A model generated the notes under the pieces. It was not told the DNA's origin. It made no database searches and saw only the letters and a program-made list of their open reading frames with translations. DNA of 64,000 bases from Gemmatimonadota bacterium (lineage in GTDB: Bacteria > JBHIER01 > G020348925): NCBI GenBank assembly GCA_020348925.1, contig CP070758.1:4191586-4255585 (forward strand), in the 5' to 3' direction. Shown here in pieces: positions 54,151 to 63,884 of the stretch. A program made the position numbers and the translations under genes. Each line of letters opens with the position of its first letter. The first letter of the stretch is position 1.

Positions 54151-54597
54151 ATGAAAGACAAGAAAGCACTGACGGCACCCTGCGGGCTGGATTGCTTCAA
54201 CTGCGAAATTTATGAAGAAAATCTGACGGAGGAGCTTGCCGCATCGATTCATACAAAAACGGGAGTCCCGAAGGGTGAGATTGCCTGCCAGGGCTGCCGC
54301 CAGGAGGACGGGAGGCATTATCATTTTCCGCCGGAGGGCTGCGCCACTCTCAATTGTGTCAAGTCCAGGGGCGTTGAGCTGTGCTGCAATTGCACCGGTT
54401 TTCCGTGCGAATTGTTGGCACCATTGGCTGATGGGGCCAACTCCTATCCGCACAACATGAAGGTCTACAATCTCTGCCGGATCAAGAAGATCGGACTTGA
54501 GCGTTGGATCCGAGAGGAAGCCGGGCACATTCGTAAAAACTATTTCACAGCCAAATTCATTGTCGGCAGGGGTCAAGGGATGCCACGGGAACTGTGA
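54151..54597 (+). CDS. DUF3795 cysteine-rich protein
   Basis: 148 residues from the ATG at 54151 with GAGGAGGAAA upstream. Clustered cysteines (CGLDCFNCEIY, CQGCRQ, CATLNC, CCNCTGFPC) are spaced like those of DUF3795 proteins, probably a metal-binding fold. Function unknown. No obvious partner next to it. Confidence 0.75.
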   Translation: MKDKKALTAPCGLDCFNCEIYEENLTEELAASIHTKTGVPKGEIACQGCRQEDGRHYHFPPEGCATLNCVKSRGVELCCNCTGFPCELLAPLADGANSYPHNMKVYNLCRIKKIGLERWIREEAGHIRKNYFTAKFIVGRGQGMPREL

Positions 54598-54897
54598 AAG
54601 TACTTTTGGGAACAGGGACTGCGAACCATGTATCATGAATTTTCCTTGACTCATAAGTCAATTATTTTCAGAATCTAATGCAAGATACACTTGAACTATT
54701 TTTCACCCTCCTTGACATAAAATTGAAACAGTCGACCGTTTTTATTGTCTAAAATCATTAAGAAGAAAAACGAAAATGATATTATATTCACCTGATTCGA
54801 TGTTCGGTCTACACATCGAGACGCAGAGAAGAGAGAAGTCGAATTTCGGGCTTTAAGAACGCAGAATGTGCGAGCAGTAAATGCAAGGAGGTCTGTC
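54598..54897. other. Intergenic region before the DUF362/T9SS gene
   Basis: 300 AT-rich bases. It contains TTGACA near 54714 but no well-spaced -10 box. No gene seen. Confidence 0.5.
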
Positions 54898-57800
54898 ATG
54901 CGTTTCCAAAGGAAGTGTCTTAAAATTTTCGAAAGATGGTATTGGCTTGTCGGTCCTGTGGCCTTTCTCTGGGTACTGCTCAGAAGCGCCACGAATCCGA
55001 AGAGGTTGACATACCCCTGCCAGCGTGCGGCTATGCCCCTTGCAGCCAATTGGGCTCTGGCCGCGATTGCACTTTTGACCGGGAGCATGGTTCTTCGAAA
55101 GTTTGCGAAGCTTTCAGCCGCGGCCGTCTTGATTGCAGGAACGATCTGGTTCATCGGAGGAATGCCCGATTTCGGCACATCCGGGATACATGAGATACCG
55201 TCTCTGCCCGTGTGGGACGTGGTCGATCCCCTCTCGAGGGTTTTCGTCATGGATGCTGTTCCGCCGACGACCGGTTCACTGGCAGCCGGTGACGCCTCCG
55301 TTCCCGACGCATATCTCTCCGATCCAGCCATCGATACGTTGGTGGCTATGCTCGAAGCCGGCGGTGTGTTCCTGCATCAAACCGCATCCCACCCCGAAGG
55401 TATTGTCGGTGTTGACAATGTCGTCGTCATAAAGGGAAATTTCCAGTGGACCAGCAGGAACACGACGAGCACCGATCGCATCAAAGGACTTGTATGGCAA
55501 ATTTTAAATCACCCCGACGGCTTTTCCGGCGAAATACTCGTGTGTGACAACACCCAGGATCTTGGCACCGGTATCAACCACAACGACAACAACTCCGAAG
55601 ATCCCGACCAATCCATCGTCGATGTGGTCAATACTTTCTATAGCAAGGGTTACCCCCTGTATCTCCTGGACTGGGTCTCCATATGGGACGACGTGGCCTC
55701 CGAATACTCCGACGGCGATTACGATGACGGATACGTTTACGAGTCCGAGACCATGGTATCCTACCCCAAATTCCGTTCCCCTTCCGGTAACCATTACATT
55801 TCGCTTCGCCACGGTATCTGGGATTCGCTTTCAGGAGAGTACGATGCCTCCCGTCTGTGTATCATCGACTTTCCGGTGCTGAAAGCTCACTTTCGTGGCG
55901 GTTCAACCATAGCCGTCAAGAACTGGATCGGAGTACTTACGACCGCATATAGAGAGGAGCGGTACGGCGGCATCGATCCCCTGCACGACGACCTTTTCTT
56001 CGGGCCATACGCCCTGGTTGCCCGGGTCATGGCTGTGACTTTCCCCCGACTCTCCATTGTGGATGCAGCCTGGACGACGAGACAGGGTCCGATCAATCTG
56101 TCACTGGTGGAGAATACGAGGATGCTGCTCGCTTCCACTGATCCTGTGGCAGTATCCTGGTACGCCGCAAAATTCATCCTGACACCGATCGCCGTCAATC
56201 CTTTCGAAACCGATCCGGACCGGCCGGGAGGACTGTACAATACTATCCTGGACAGGTGGACGACGTTCCTGGCCGACTCGGCAGGATTTGCCTGCACGAA
56301 TACCTCCTCGAGGATCGCTGTCTGTGACAGAACGATCCTGGGGAGCCCCTATATCTGGCTGAACGACTACACTGTGGATGACAGCCAGGGCAACAACAAC
56401 GGGAGACCGGACGAAGGCGAAACCGTAAGCCTCGTCGCGACCCTGACCAACATGAACCTGGACGCAACCGGAATCTCGGTGACCCTCACGACCGACGATC
56501 CGGATGTCCAGATCATCGACCCCACTGTCGAATTCGGTGGTCTGGCCAAGGACGAAAGTATTACAAACGAGGGAAATCCATTTTCATTCTCCATCGATAC
56601 TGCTACTGTCGCCCATCTCTGCCAATTTCAATTGAATATTGCAGCCGACGGTGGATACACAAAATCCTTCGACATCGAACTCATCGTCGGAACGCCCACG
56701 ATTCTCCTTGTGGACGACGATGCGGGGGTTCAATACGAACAGAACTACACACTCGCTTTGAGGACCACACAGATTTTTCCCGAGGAATGGGACGCATCCC
56801 TGATGGGCACTCCGACCGCAGAGATATTGCAGCAGTACGAAACCGTCATCTGGTTCACCGGGGATGACCGGATCAGCACCCTGACCTCGGAAGAACAATC
56901 CGCCATTAGGACTTTGCTGGATGGAGGCGGAAAACTTCTGATCGCCGGCCAGAACATCGGTTACGATTTGGTGGAGGATGGCACGATAAGCGACGCGGAC
57001 TTCTATGCCAATTACCTGCATGCCGACTACTTGAGCGATTCGGCCCAGGAGACATTCCTCTACGGGATCGCGGGCGACCCGATCTCAGGCGAATACCAAT
57101 TTCTTCCCATCGGTGAAAACCAAACCTCTCCGGATGCCATTGCTCCCCGGGAAGGGGCCAGTCCCGTCTTTCTCTACCAGGTCTCCCGGGAGGCGGCTGC
57201 CATAAAATACGATGGCGATCACAAGGTGGTCTATTTTGGCCTCGGTCTCGAGGGCATTCGACCTCTGTCCGGAGACGAGTATGAGGTTCGGGGAACGATC
57301 ATGGGGAAAATCATTCAGTGGCTCGGCTACGTCGAGACCCGGGGCGATGTGACCCAGGACGGTGCGATAGATATCCTGGACGTCCTCACGTCGGTGAATA
57401 TGATACTTGGAACGGTCCAACCGACGCCGACTCAGGAGTGGGCGGCCGATTGCAATAGCGATGGGACCGTCGATATTCTCGACGTCCTCGGCATTGTGAA
57501 CGTCATTCTCGGCATCGGCACCTGTCCACCGGAAGGCACGGTCGGGATCTCCCCGACCGCTCTCAAATACATTCAATCGCTGGAATCTCTCTTGACACCT
57601 GAGAATTTTTCAACCCTCATGACCCTCATCAAGGAGGTGTACGCACCACAAAAGTACCGTCTCGCCCAGAACTACCCCAATCCCTTCAATCCCAGCACGG
57701 ATATCAGATACCAGATACCAGACGGGAGAGATCCCGTCCGTACCACCCTAAAGATTTATAACATTTTGGGACAGGAGGTGAAAGTGTTGGTGGACGAGGT

Positions 57801-57927
57801 TCAGGAACCGGGGCATCACGCCGTCACCTGGGATGCGTCCGATGTGAGCAGTGGTGTCTATTTCTACAGACTATCAGTAAATGATGGTCAGTGGTCGGAG
57901 ACGAAGCGGATGGTGTTGATGAAATAA
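54898..57927 (+). CDS. Large DUF362 / dockerin / T9SS-sorted protein
   Basis: 1009 residues; the ATG at 54898 follows AAGGAGG. The N-terminus has three hydrophobic stretches (about 14-32, 47-64, 68-85) around NPKRLTYPCQRAA. Residues about 165-440 are a DUF362 domain (VVVIKGNFQW, FPVLKAHFRGGSTIAVKNWIG, STDPVAVSWYAAK). After a beta-sandwich part (about 470-605), residues 610-800 hold an ILLVDDDAG domain often seen in secreted proteins of these phyla. Two dockerin-like calcium loops (about 815-880) resemble those at 8494-8976. The end is a T9SS type A sorting domain starting YRLAQNYPNPFNPSTDIR and finishing with FYRLSVND...KRMVLMK. DUF362 is usually linked to iron-sulfur proteins; its role outside the cell is unknown. 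Confidence 0.85.
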   Translation: MRFQRKCLKIFERWYWLVGPVAFLWVLLRSATNPKRLTYPCQRAAMPLAANWALAAIALLTGSMVLRKFAKLSAAAVLIAGTIWFIGGMPDFGTSGIHEIPSLPVWDVVDPLSRVFVMDAVPPTTGSLAAGDASVPDAYLSDPAIDTLVAMLEAGGVFLHQTASHPEGIVGVDNVVVIKGNFQWTSRNTTSTDRIKGLVWQILNHPDGFSGEILVCDNTQDLGTGINHNDNNSEDPDQSIVDVVNTFYSKGYPLYLLDWVSIWDDVASEYSDGDYDDGYVYESETMVSYPKFRSPSGNHYISLRHGIWDSLSGEYDASRLCIIDFPVLKAHFRGGSTIAVKNWIGVLTTAYREERYGGIDPLHDDLFFGPYALVARVMAVTFPRLSIVDAAWTTRQGPINLSLVENTRMLLASTDPVAVSWYAAKFILTPIAVNPFETDPDRPGGLYNTILDRWTTFLADSAGFACTNTSSRIAVCDRTILGSPYIWLNDYTVDDSQGNNNGRPDEGETVSLVATLTNMNLDATGISVTLTTDDPDVQIIDPTVEFGGLAKDESITNEGNPFSFSIDTATVAHLCQFQLNIAADGGYTKSFDIELIVGTPTILLVDDDAGVQYEQNYTLALRTTQIFPEEWDASLMGTPTAEILQQYETVIWFTGDDRISTLTSEEQSAIRTLLDGGGKLLIAGQNIGYDLVEDGTISDADFYANYLHADYLSDSAQETFLYGIAGDPISGEYQFLPIGENQTSPDAIAPREGASPVFLYQVSREAAAIKYDGDHKVVYFGLGLEGIRPLSGDEYEVRGTIMGKIIQWLGYVETRGDVTQDGAIDILDVLTSVNMILGTVQPTPTQEWAADCNSDGTVDILDVLGIVNVILGIGTCPPEGTVGISPTALKYIQSLESLLTPENFSTLMTLIKEVYAPQKYRLAQNYPNPFNPSTDIRYQIPDGRDPVRTTLKIYNILGQEVKVLVDEVQEPGHHAVTWDASDVSSGVYFYRLSVNDGQWSETKRMVLMK

Positions 57928-58063
57928 AGAGAAGTGATGTCGGAGTGTGTGCAGTACGTTCCTGCAAACACCGGTTCGAAACTTAGGGGAGGTTCGCTCG
58001 GTACAAACTTCTTTCAGCCAACAGCGTTCGACAAGCTGTCTGGTCTCTTCCTTCCACCCATTT

Positions 58064-59473
58064 CTAAGCGATAGAATTCAGCGCCTGATCCAGATCGGCG
58101 ATGACATCGTCCGGGTGCTCACCGCCGACGCAGAGCCGCACCATGTTGGGTGGAACGTCCGCCATACACCGGGCTTCCTCACCCTGCTGCTGATGCGTTG
58201 AAACGGCCGGTATCGTGGCCACCGATTTGATACGACCCAGGTCCGTAGCCCGCCAGATCCGCTTCAGGCTGTCGAACATGGTTCGTGTTTGTTGTGCTCC
58301 CCCTTTCACCCGAAAGGACATGAGGTGACCGTATCGATTCACAGGCTCACCGTAGTCGTATTCCGAATCGACCAGCACCATATACTTCGCTGCCAATTCG
58401 TGTAAAGGATGAGATTGCAGTCCCAGATAATCCACCTGCTCCACCCTCGGATGCTGTTCCAAAAATTCGGCCACCTTCATAGTATTTCTGCTCAGCAGAT
58501 CCATCTTCGACCGGATGGTTCGGATATCGTTCAAGGTCAGAATGGCCTGAATGGGTGACAGACACGGGCCGTTGTCGCGATTCGGTAAAAATTTCACATA
58601 TTCCGCGAAGTTCTCCTGCATCGGTGGATTGTCAAAGTTGGTCGCTATATTCTTCCTGGCAATGAGGGCTCCACTGATACCGAAACCACTGCTGGTAAGG
58701 CTTTTCGTAGCACTCTGAATGACGATATCGGCGCCCCGGGCGAGGGGCCGGAGCAGTGCCGGGGTGGCCACGGTCGTGTCGACGATCATAGGAATACCAT
58801 GGGAGTGGGCCAGCTCGGTGACCGTGTCCAAGTCGAAGAAGGCCTGACCCGGATTGGATGGCATCTCGCCGTACAGAAAACGGGTGTCCTTGTCGATCCT
58901 CGAAGCCCACTCGTCAAGGTCGTGGGAGTGGACAACCCATCTGCATTCAATCCCACGATCCGTCATCTTCCGCTCGGCGAACTGTTGGAAGGTCCCACCG
59001 TACACTTGACAGGTGGCCACGAAATTGATCTTCTCGTCGAGCTTCTTCGTCCGCCTTACAAGCAGCGGATCGATGGCGCTCATGATAGCCGCCATGCCTG
59101 AGGAGGTGGAGCAGCAGGAGGCCTCTACATCAGAACCGTAGGTTTCCAAGAGGGCGAGTGTCCATTCGAGGTAGTAGGTTGATGGGTTGGCGATGCGCGA
59201 ATAGCACCATGTCGGAATGAGGTAGGCCAGAGCTGCCTCCATTTCATCGGAATCGCGATACGCCTGGGAGGCGCTCATGAACATGGGCTCGATAATTGCC
59301 CCCTGGTTGTGGTCAAGGGATTCCTCGACCGTGTACAGACCGTGGACGGCAATCGTATCGAACTTCCACTTCTTGACGACCTCTTGGACATATCTATCGC
59401 GTTCAGCTAAAGCTTTCTTCGCTTGTTCAACATAGCGCATCACGCCCGGACTGTACGATTGTTCCTCTGACAT
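58064..59473 (-). CDS. Cys/Met-metabolism PLP enzyme, divergent
   Basis: 469 residues from the ATG at 59473, with GGGAGG eight bases upstream. It belongs to the trans-sulfuration family (cystathionine synthase/lyase, O-acetylhomoserine sulfhydrylase). STSSGMAAI, VDTTVATPALLRPL and the PLP lysine in QSATKSLTSSGFG are visible. About 60 extra N-terminal residues and the altered motif CYSRIANPST instead of YTRxGNPT set it apart from the enzyme at 62600-63787. The exact reaction is uncertain. Faces the gene at 54898 tail to tail. Confidence 0.75.
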   Translation of the reverse strand: MSEEQSYSPGVMRYVEQAKKALAERDRYVQEVVKKWKFDTIAVHGLYTVEESLDHNQGAIIEPMFMSASQAYRDSDEMEAALAYLIPTWCYSRIANPSTYYLEWTLALLETYGSDVEASCCSTSSGMAAIMSAIDPLLVRRTKKLDEKINFVATCQVYGGTFQQFAERKMTDRGIECRWVVHSHDLDEWASRIDKDTRFLYGEMPSNPGQAFFDLDTVTELAHSHGIPMIVDTTVATPALLRPLARGADIVIQSATKSLTSSGFGISGALIARKNIATNFDNPPMQENFAEYVKFLPNRDNGPCLSPIQAILTLNDIRTIRSKMDLLSRNTMKVAEFLEQHPRVEQVDYLGLQSHPLHELAAKYMVLVDSEYDYGEPVNRYGHLMSFRVKGGAQQTRTMFDSLKRIWRATDLGRIKSVATIPAVSTHQQQGEEARCMADVPPNMVRLCVGGEHPDDVIADLDQALNSIA

Positions 59474-59606
59474 GATAGCCACCTCCCTGCGGGTAAATCA
59501 AGTCATTGAAAAATGCATAAAGTAAAAGTCACAACAAGTACTCAGTTCTATTGAATTGAATCCACCTCTTTAGAACTACCTCTTCTCACAAGACCAACGA
59601 CGGTTT

Positions 59607-61019
59607 TTACAGATTAAAACAGACCACCTTCGGCTCCGTCATCTCCAACAGGGCGAACTTGAGCCCTTCGCGACCCAGACCGGAGTACTTCACGCCACCG
59701 AAGGGCATGAGATCAATGCGATAATCCGAGGAGTCGTTGATCATGATGCCGCCCACGTCGATCTCTTTGATGAGTTTAAAGGCCGTCTTGATATCTTTGG
59801 TAAAGACACCGGCGTGGAGCCCGAACCGGACATCGTTGGCCTTGGCAACGGCCTCGTCCATATCCTTCACCTTGAACAGACACACGGCCGGCCCGAAGAC
59901 CTCCTCGCAGGCGATGGTGACACCCTCGGGCACATTCGACAGAACCGTCGGTTGAAAAACGGTCCCCTCACGAGTTCCACCTGTCAGGAGTGTCGCACTC
60001 TTTTCAACGGCCTCCCTCACCCACGCCTCGACCCGGGCGGCCTCGCCCTCGGTAATCATCGGGCCCATGTCCGTGTCCTCATCCAGCTGGCGACCGACCT
60101 TCATCTTTTTCGTCCGCTCGACAAACATCGATTCGAACCGGTCATAGATCGCCTCGTGAATATAAATCCGCTGCACACCGATGCAGTTCTGACCGACGGC
60201 CCAGAAGGCGCCGGACACCGAAGATTCAACGGCCAGTTCGAGATCCGCATCTTCGGCCACAACCACGGGTGAGTTCGAGCCCAACTCCATGCCGATCTTT
60301 TTCAAGCCGGCTTTTCGCACAATCTCTTCACCGGCCTCGGTCCCGCCGGTAAAGGTGATCATTCGAACCCGCTTATCCGTAACCATGGCATCACCAATCT
60401 TGCTCCCGTATCCGGTGACGATGTTCAACACCTTGGGAGGGAGACCCGCTTCCAACAGGGCTTCACCTAACTTCAGGGCCGAGAGCGGTGTCACTGTGGC
60501 CGGCTTCAGGACGACGGAGTTGCCACCCGCTATGGCAGGACCCAATTTATGCGCAACCAGGTTGAGGGGATCGTTGAAGGGCGTGATGGCTGCGATGATA
60601 CCGATGGGAAACCGGTAGTAATACCCGACGCGATTCTCGGAACCGGCCATACTATCGAAGGGTATCGTCTCTCCCAAGATCCTCCGCGCCTCCTCGGCCG
60701 CTACCGTCATGGTCTGAGCGGCCCGGAAGGCCTCCTTTCGCGCCTCCTTAATGGTTTTACTCCCTTCGGTGGCAATCGTCCTGGCAAACTCCTCCTGTCG
60801 TTCGTCAAGGATGTTCGCCGTTCCCTTCAGTATCTCGATTCGCTTGTGGACCGGCAGATCGCGGTTGATGCGAAATCCCTCCTCAGCACTATCTATGGCC
60901 GCTTTCACATCCTTGGCCGTGCCGGACGGCACCGTATCGATGACCCGGCCATCGTAGGGATCAACAACGTTTATCTTCTCCTCTCGATCAACCCACTCTC
61001 CGTGGATGAGCATCTTCAT
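59607..61019 (-). CDS. NAD(P)-dependent aldehyde dehydrogenase
   Basis: 470 residues, with GGAG upstream of the ATG. Standard aldehyde dehydrogenase features: ITPFNDPLN, the cofactor-loop FTGGTEAGE, catalytic Glu in MELGSNSP, catalytic Cys in GQNCIGVQRIY, and EEVFGPAV. It resembles the lactaldehyde/succinate-semialdehyde group; substrate unknown. It starts 15 bases after the homoserine dehydrogenase stop, so the two are co-transcribed, which suggests an aldehyde arising in homoserine or threonine metabolism. Confidence 0.88.
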   Translation of the reverse strand: MKMLIHGEWVDREEKINVVDPYDGRVIDTVPSGTAKDVKAAIDSAEEGFRINRDLPVHKRIEILKGTANILDERQEEFARTIATEGSKTIKEARKEAFRAAQTMTVAAEEARRILGETIPFDSMAGSENRVGYYYRFPIGIIAAITPFNDPLNLVAHKLGPAIAGGNSVVLKPATVTPLSALKLGEALLEAGLPPKVLNIVTGYGSKIGDAMVTDKRVRMITFTGGTEAGEEIVRKAGLKKIGMELGSNSPVVVAEDADLELAVESSVSGAFWAVGQNCIGVQRIYIHEAIYDRFESMFVERTKKMKVGRQLDEDTDMGPMITEGEAARVEAWVREAVEKSATLLTGGTREGTVFQPTVLSNVPEGVTIACEEVFGPAVCLFKVKDMDEAVAKANDVRFGLHAGVFTKDIKTAFKLIKEIDVGGIMINDSSDYRIDLMPFGGVKYSGLGREGLKFALLEMTEPKVVCFNL

Positions 61020-61034
61020 AGTATTCTCTCCTGT

Positions 61035-62069
61035 CTACTTTTTCAAGGTTCTGTGTATATCCAGCAGATCGGTCAAGACGCTGTATCCGGTCTCGCGTTT
61101 GCCTGCACCTGCGCCCACGACCGTCACCTGACCCAGCAGATCGGTATCAAAGGTCAAGGCATTGGTGGCCCCTCCGACGCCGGCCAGGGGATCGCTCGTA
61201 GGAATCATCTCCGGCGACACTTTGGCCTTGATGGAACCGTTCTCTTTTCTGGTCTGACCGATGAGTTTCCAGCGTTTCCCCGCATCCTTGGCCTTTCGGA
61301 TATCCTCCAGCGTTATCTTCGTAATGCCTTCACGCTCTACATCGGAGACCTTCAAGGCTCCACCCATGACGACATTGGACAGAATGAGTACTTTCGCCAG
61401 GGCATCCCAGCCCTCGACATCGGCATCGGGCACGGCCTCCGCGTAGCCCAGTTCCTGAGCCTGCTTCAGGGCTGCCTCATAGCTCTGACCCTTCTCCATC
61501 TCGGTCAGGATATAGTTGGTCGTTCCGTTGAGAATCCCGCGGATTTCTCGAATATCGTTCCCCGCCAGGCAGAGGGTAGCAAGATTCACGACCGGAGTAC
61601 CACTCATCACCGTGCCTTCAATCCGAAACTGGACACCCTTCTCCTCAGCCATCTCCGCCAGCTCCTTGTAAGCCAGGGCAACCGGCCCCTTATTCGTGGT
61701 GACGAGATGCTTGCCTGTCTCGAAGGCCGCCTTGAAATGGGACATGGCCGGCTCACCTGTCTCAATGTTCGTGAAGGAGAGTTCCACAATGATGTCGGCA
61801 TTGCTCTCTGTGATGGTTTTGAGACTGTCCCAACCCTTGATTCCACGGGGATATCCTTCGATATTTCCATTCTCTGCAACCAATGACAATAGTTTTTGGA
61901 TTTCCAATCCCTTTTCGTCGTAGACCGACCCTTTCTGTATGTCGGAGACAGCGACTACGGAGTAATCAAACCCGTGTCGTTTTTTGAGATCCTCCGCTTT
62001 TTCAATGAGAATCTCCACCAACCCCTGCCCCACCACACCAAAACCTACCAATGCCAGATTGTGCTTCAT
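61035..62069 (-). CDS. hom: Homoserine dehydrogenase
   Basis: 344 residues from the ATG at 62069 (GGAG about 13 bases upstream; the frame opens seven codons earlier). The nucleotide motif ALVGFGVVGQGLVEIL, KHLVTTNKGPVALAY, GILNGTTNYILTEM and the catalytic region AEAVPDADVEGWDALAK are diagnostic. It reduces aspartate semialdehyde to homoserine, precursor of methionine and threonine. No ACT regulatory domain is present. Neighbours are two trans-sulfuration enzymes and an aldehyde dehydrogenase. Confidence 0.93.
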   Translation of the reverse strand: MKHNLALVGFGVVGQGLVEILIEKAEDLKKRHGFDYSVVAVSDIQKGSVYDEKGLEIQKLLSLVAENGNIEGYPRGIKGWDSLKTITESNADIIVELSFTNIETGEPAMSHFKAAFETGKHLVTTNKGPVALAYKELAEMAEEKGVQFRIEGTVMSGTPVVNLATLCLAGNDIREIRGILNGTTNYILTEMEKGQSYEAALKQAQELGYAEAVPDADVEGWDALAKVLILSNVVMGGALKVSDVEREGITKITLEDIRKAKDAGKRWKLIGQTRKENGSIKAKVSPEMIPTSDPLAGVGGATNALTFDTDLLGQVTVVGAGAGKRETGYSVLTDLLDIHRTLKK

Positions 62070-62123
62070 AGCAGGAGCTCCTTCCTTCAATCACACGATA
62101 TAACAGTCCTTTCCGAGAGGGAA

Positions 62124-62507
62124 TCACCCCGGAATTGTAAATATCTTGGATACTATTTTCCAACCATCCTCAAATTTGTAGAGCAGCATATAATCTGTGG
62201 AAAAATGAAGACCCCTTTTATACACATCGAGTTTGACAACTGCCGCATTGCCCGTTATGTCAACAGATTGAAAGGTATGCGTCGTCTCACCACTCCAGAG
62301 TTCCGGATTCTCCGCTTTCAATTTTTCAATCCGAGCAAACCAAGTATCGAGCGTGACTCTCTCAATGGTATTATCCTGTTTTACAAACATAATAAAATCA
62401 TGATGAAATCCTCTTCTCACGGTTCCCTCATCCTGACTTCCGTGAATTCCCTGAATATACGACGCCTCAATCACCTCTTTGATGGCCTCTTTCTCAACGT
62501 TCACCAT
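62124..62507 (-). CDS. SnoaL/lumazine-binding-like (NTF2 fold) protein
   Basis: 127 residues; AGAGGAGG precedes the ATG. The pattern AIKEVIEASYIQGIHGSQD... VDITGNAAVVKLDVY...YMLLYKFEDGWKIVSKIF is that of the small NTF2-like family annotated as putative lumazine-binding. No catalytic residues can be assigned. It sits 54 bases before hom on the same strand. Confidence 0.7.
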   Translation of the reverse strand: MVNVEKEAIKEVIEASYIQGIHGSQDEGTVRRGFHHDFIMFVKQDNTIERVTLDTWFARIEKLKAENPELWSGETTHTFQSVDITGNAAVVKLDVYKRGLHFSTDYMLLYKFEDGWKIVSKIFTIPG

Positions 62508-62599
62508 GATCGAATCCTCCTCTCTTCGGCAAACCTTTTAGTGCTCGAGCTCTCGAGGGGGCAGTCCATCTCGTCTTCGTAGAATAGATTTCACACATA

Positions 62600-63787
62600 T
62601 CAGAGCGTACTCAAGGCCTGCTCAAGGTCTTCCTTCAAATCCTTAAAATCTTCACACCCTACGGACAACCGGACGAGATCGTCGGTGATGCCCGCTTTTT
62701 CACTTTCCTCATTGGACATTGCAGCATGGGTCATGGACGCAGGATGTTGGATGAGTGTCTCGATACCACCTAATGAAACAGCCAATGTCGCCAGGGAAAC
62801 AGTGTTCATGATGGTCCGGCCGGCATCAAGCCCGCCTTTAACGCCGAAGCTCAACAGTGCTCCGGGTCCGTCCATCTGCCTTTTGGCCAGCTCATATTGA
62901 GGATGGCTTCGAAGTCCGGGGTACTTCACCCAGTTGACCTTCGAGTGGTCCTCCAAGAACTTGGCCAGCTTCAGAGCATTGTCCTGGCACCTATCCATGC
63001 GAAGCGGAAGTGTTTTCAAGCCCCTCTGGACGAGCCAGGCTTGATGCGGATCGATGGTACCTCCCATGTAGTGGAGTACAGCTCGGATCTGTTTGAACAC
63101 CGACTCGTCTTTGCACACGATCATCCCGGCGACCACATCGCTGTGGCCGTTGATAAATTTCGTCATGGAATGGACGACAATATCAGCTCCCAGATCCAGT
63201 GGCCGCTGCAGATAGGGGCTCATGAACGTGTTGTCCACAGCCAAAAGGGCACCGTGCTCATGAGCGATATCGGCACACGCCTCGATATCGGTAAGAACGA
63301 TGGTGGGATTTGCCGGTGTTTCGATGAAGAGAAGACGTGTGTTCGGTTTGAAGGATTGTTCCACTTCTTCGATGTTCGAGGTATTCACATATGAATACTC
63401 CACCCCGAAGCGGGAGAAATCCCGTTCCATGACAACACGGGAGGGTCCATACAGGCAGTCGGTACTTACCATATGGAGCTCTTGACCTAAAAAGGTCATA
63501 TAAACCGTCGTGACTGCAGCCATGCCGGATGAGGTCGCCAGCGCCCCGCAGCCGTTCTCCAACACCGCCACATTCTCTTCCAAAGCCTTCGTCGTCGGAT
63601 TGCCCATCCGGGTATAGATGTACCCCTCAGTTTTTTGGGCAAAAAGATCCGCTCCATGATTCGCATCCTTAAAGGCAAAGGTTGATGTTTGAAAGATAGG
63701 CGTCGTGATGCTGCCCGCTGCTTCCTCCACTTGTCCCGAGTGGATTGTTTTGGAGTGAAACCCTAACTTGTCAGTGTGCGAAGCCAT
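62600..63787 (-). CDS. Trans-sulfuration family PLP enzyme (methionine gamma-lyase / cystathionine gamma-lyase type)
   Basis: 395 residues from the ATG at 63787, with GAGGG seven bases upstream; an ATG at 63793 is the alternative. YTRMGNPTTKALE, SSGMAAVT, DNTFMSPYLQRPL and the PLP lysine in HSMTKFINGHSDVVAG are present. MGGTIDPHQAWLVQRGLKTL near residue 240 favours the gamma-lyase or sulfhydrylase branch. The methionine gamma-lyase cysteine expected after YG is replaced (LYGPSRVV), so the side reaction cannot be decided. An Lrp-family gene lies just upstream. Confidence 0.82.
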   Translation of the reverse strand: MASHTDKLGFHSKTIHSGQVEEAAGSITTPIFQTSTFAFKDANHGADLFAQKTEGYIYTRMGNPTTKALEENVAVLENGCGALATSSGMAAVTTVYMTFLGQELHMVSTDCLYGPSRVVMERDFSRFGVEYSYVNTSNIEEVEQSFKPNTRLLFIETPANPTIVLTDIEACADIAHEHGALLAVDNTFMSPYLQRPLDLGADIVVHSMTKFINGHSDVVAGMIVCKDESVFKQIRAVLHYMGGTIDPHQAWLVQRGLKTLPLRMDRCQDNALKLAKFLEDHSKVNWVKYPGLRSHPQYELAKRQMDGPGALLSFGVKGGLDAGRTIMNTVSLATLAVSLGGIETLIQHPASMTHAAMSNEESEKAGITDDLVRLSVGCEDFKDLKEDLEQALSTL

Positions 63788-63811
63788 TTGCATCCCTCGT
63801 TTTGTGAATGA

Positions 63812-63847
63812 TTAGTGCACTGAAAATTTTGTTTCGTACTTGACAGT
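63812..63847 (-). pseudogene. 3' relic of a second Lrp-family gene
   Basis: Twelve codons ending TAA encode TVKYETKFSVH, almost the same as the end of the next gene, TVKYETKFPVE. The codons differ mostly at silent positions, so this looks like the remnant of a diverged paralogue rather than a fresh duplication. Upstream sequence in this frame is not Lrp-like. Confidence 0.55.
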
Positions 63848-63884
63848 CCATCGGAAGCCATTTGTATTGACGCTTCTTGAGTAA

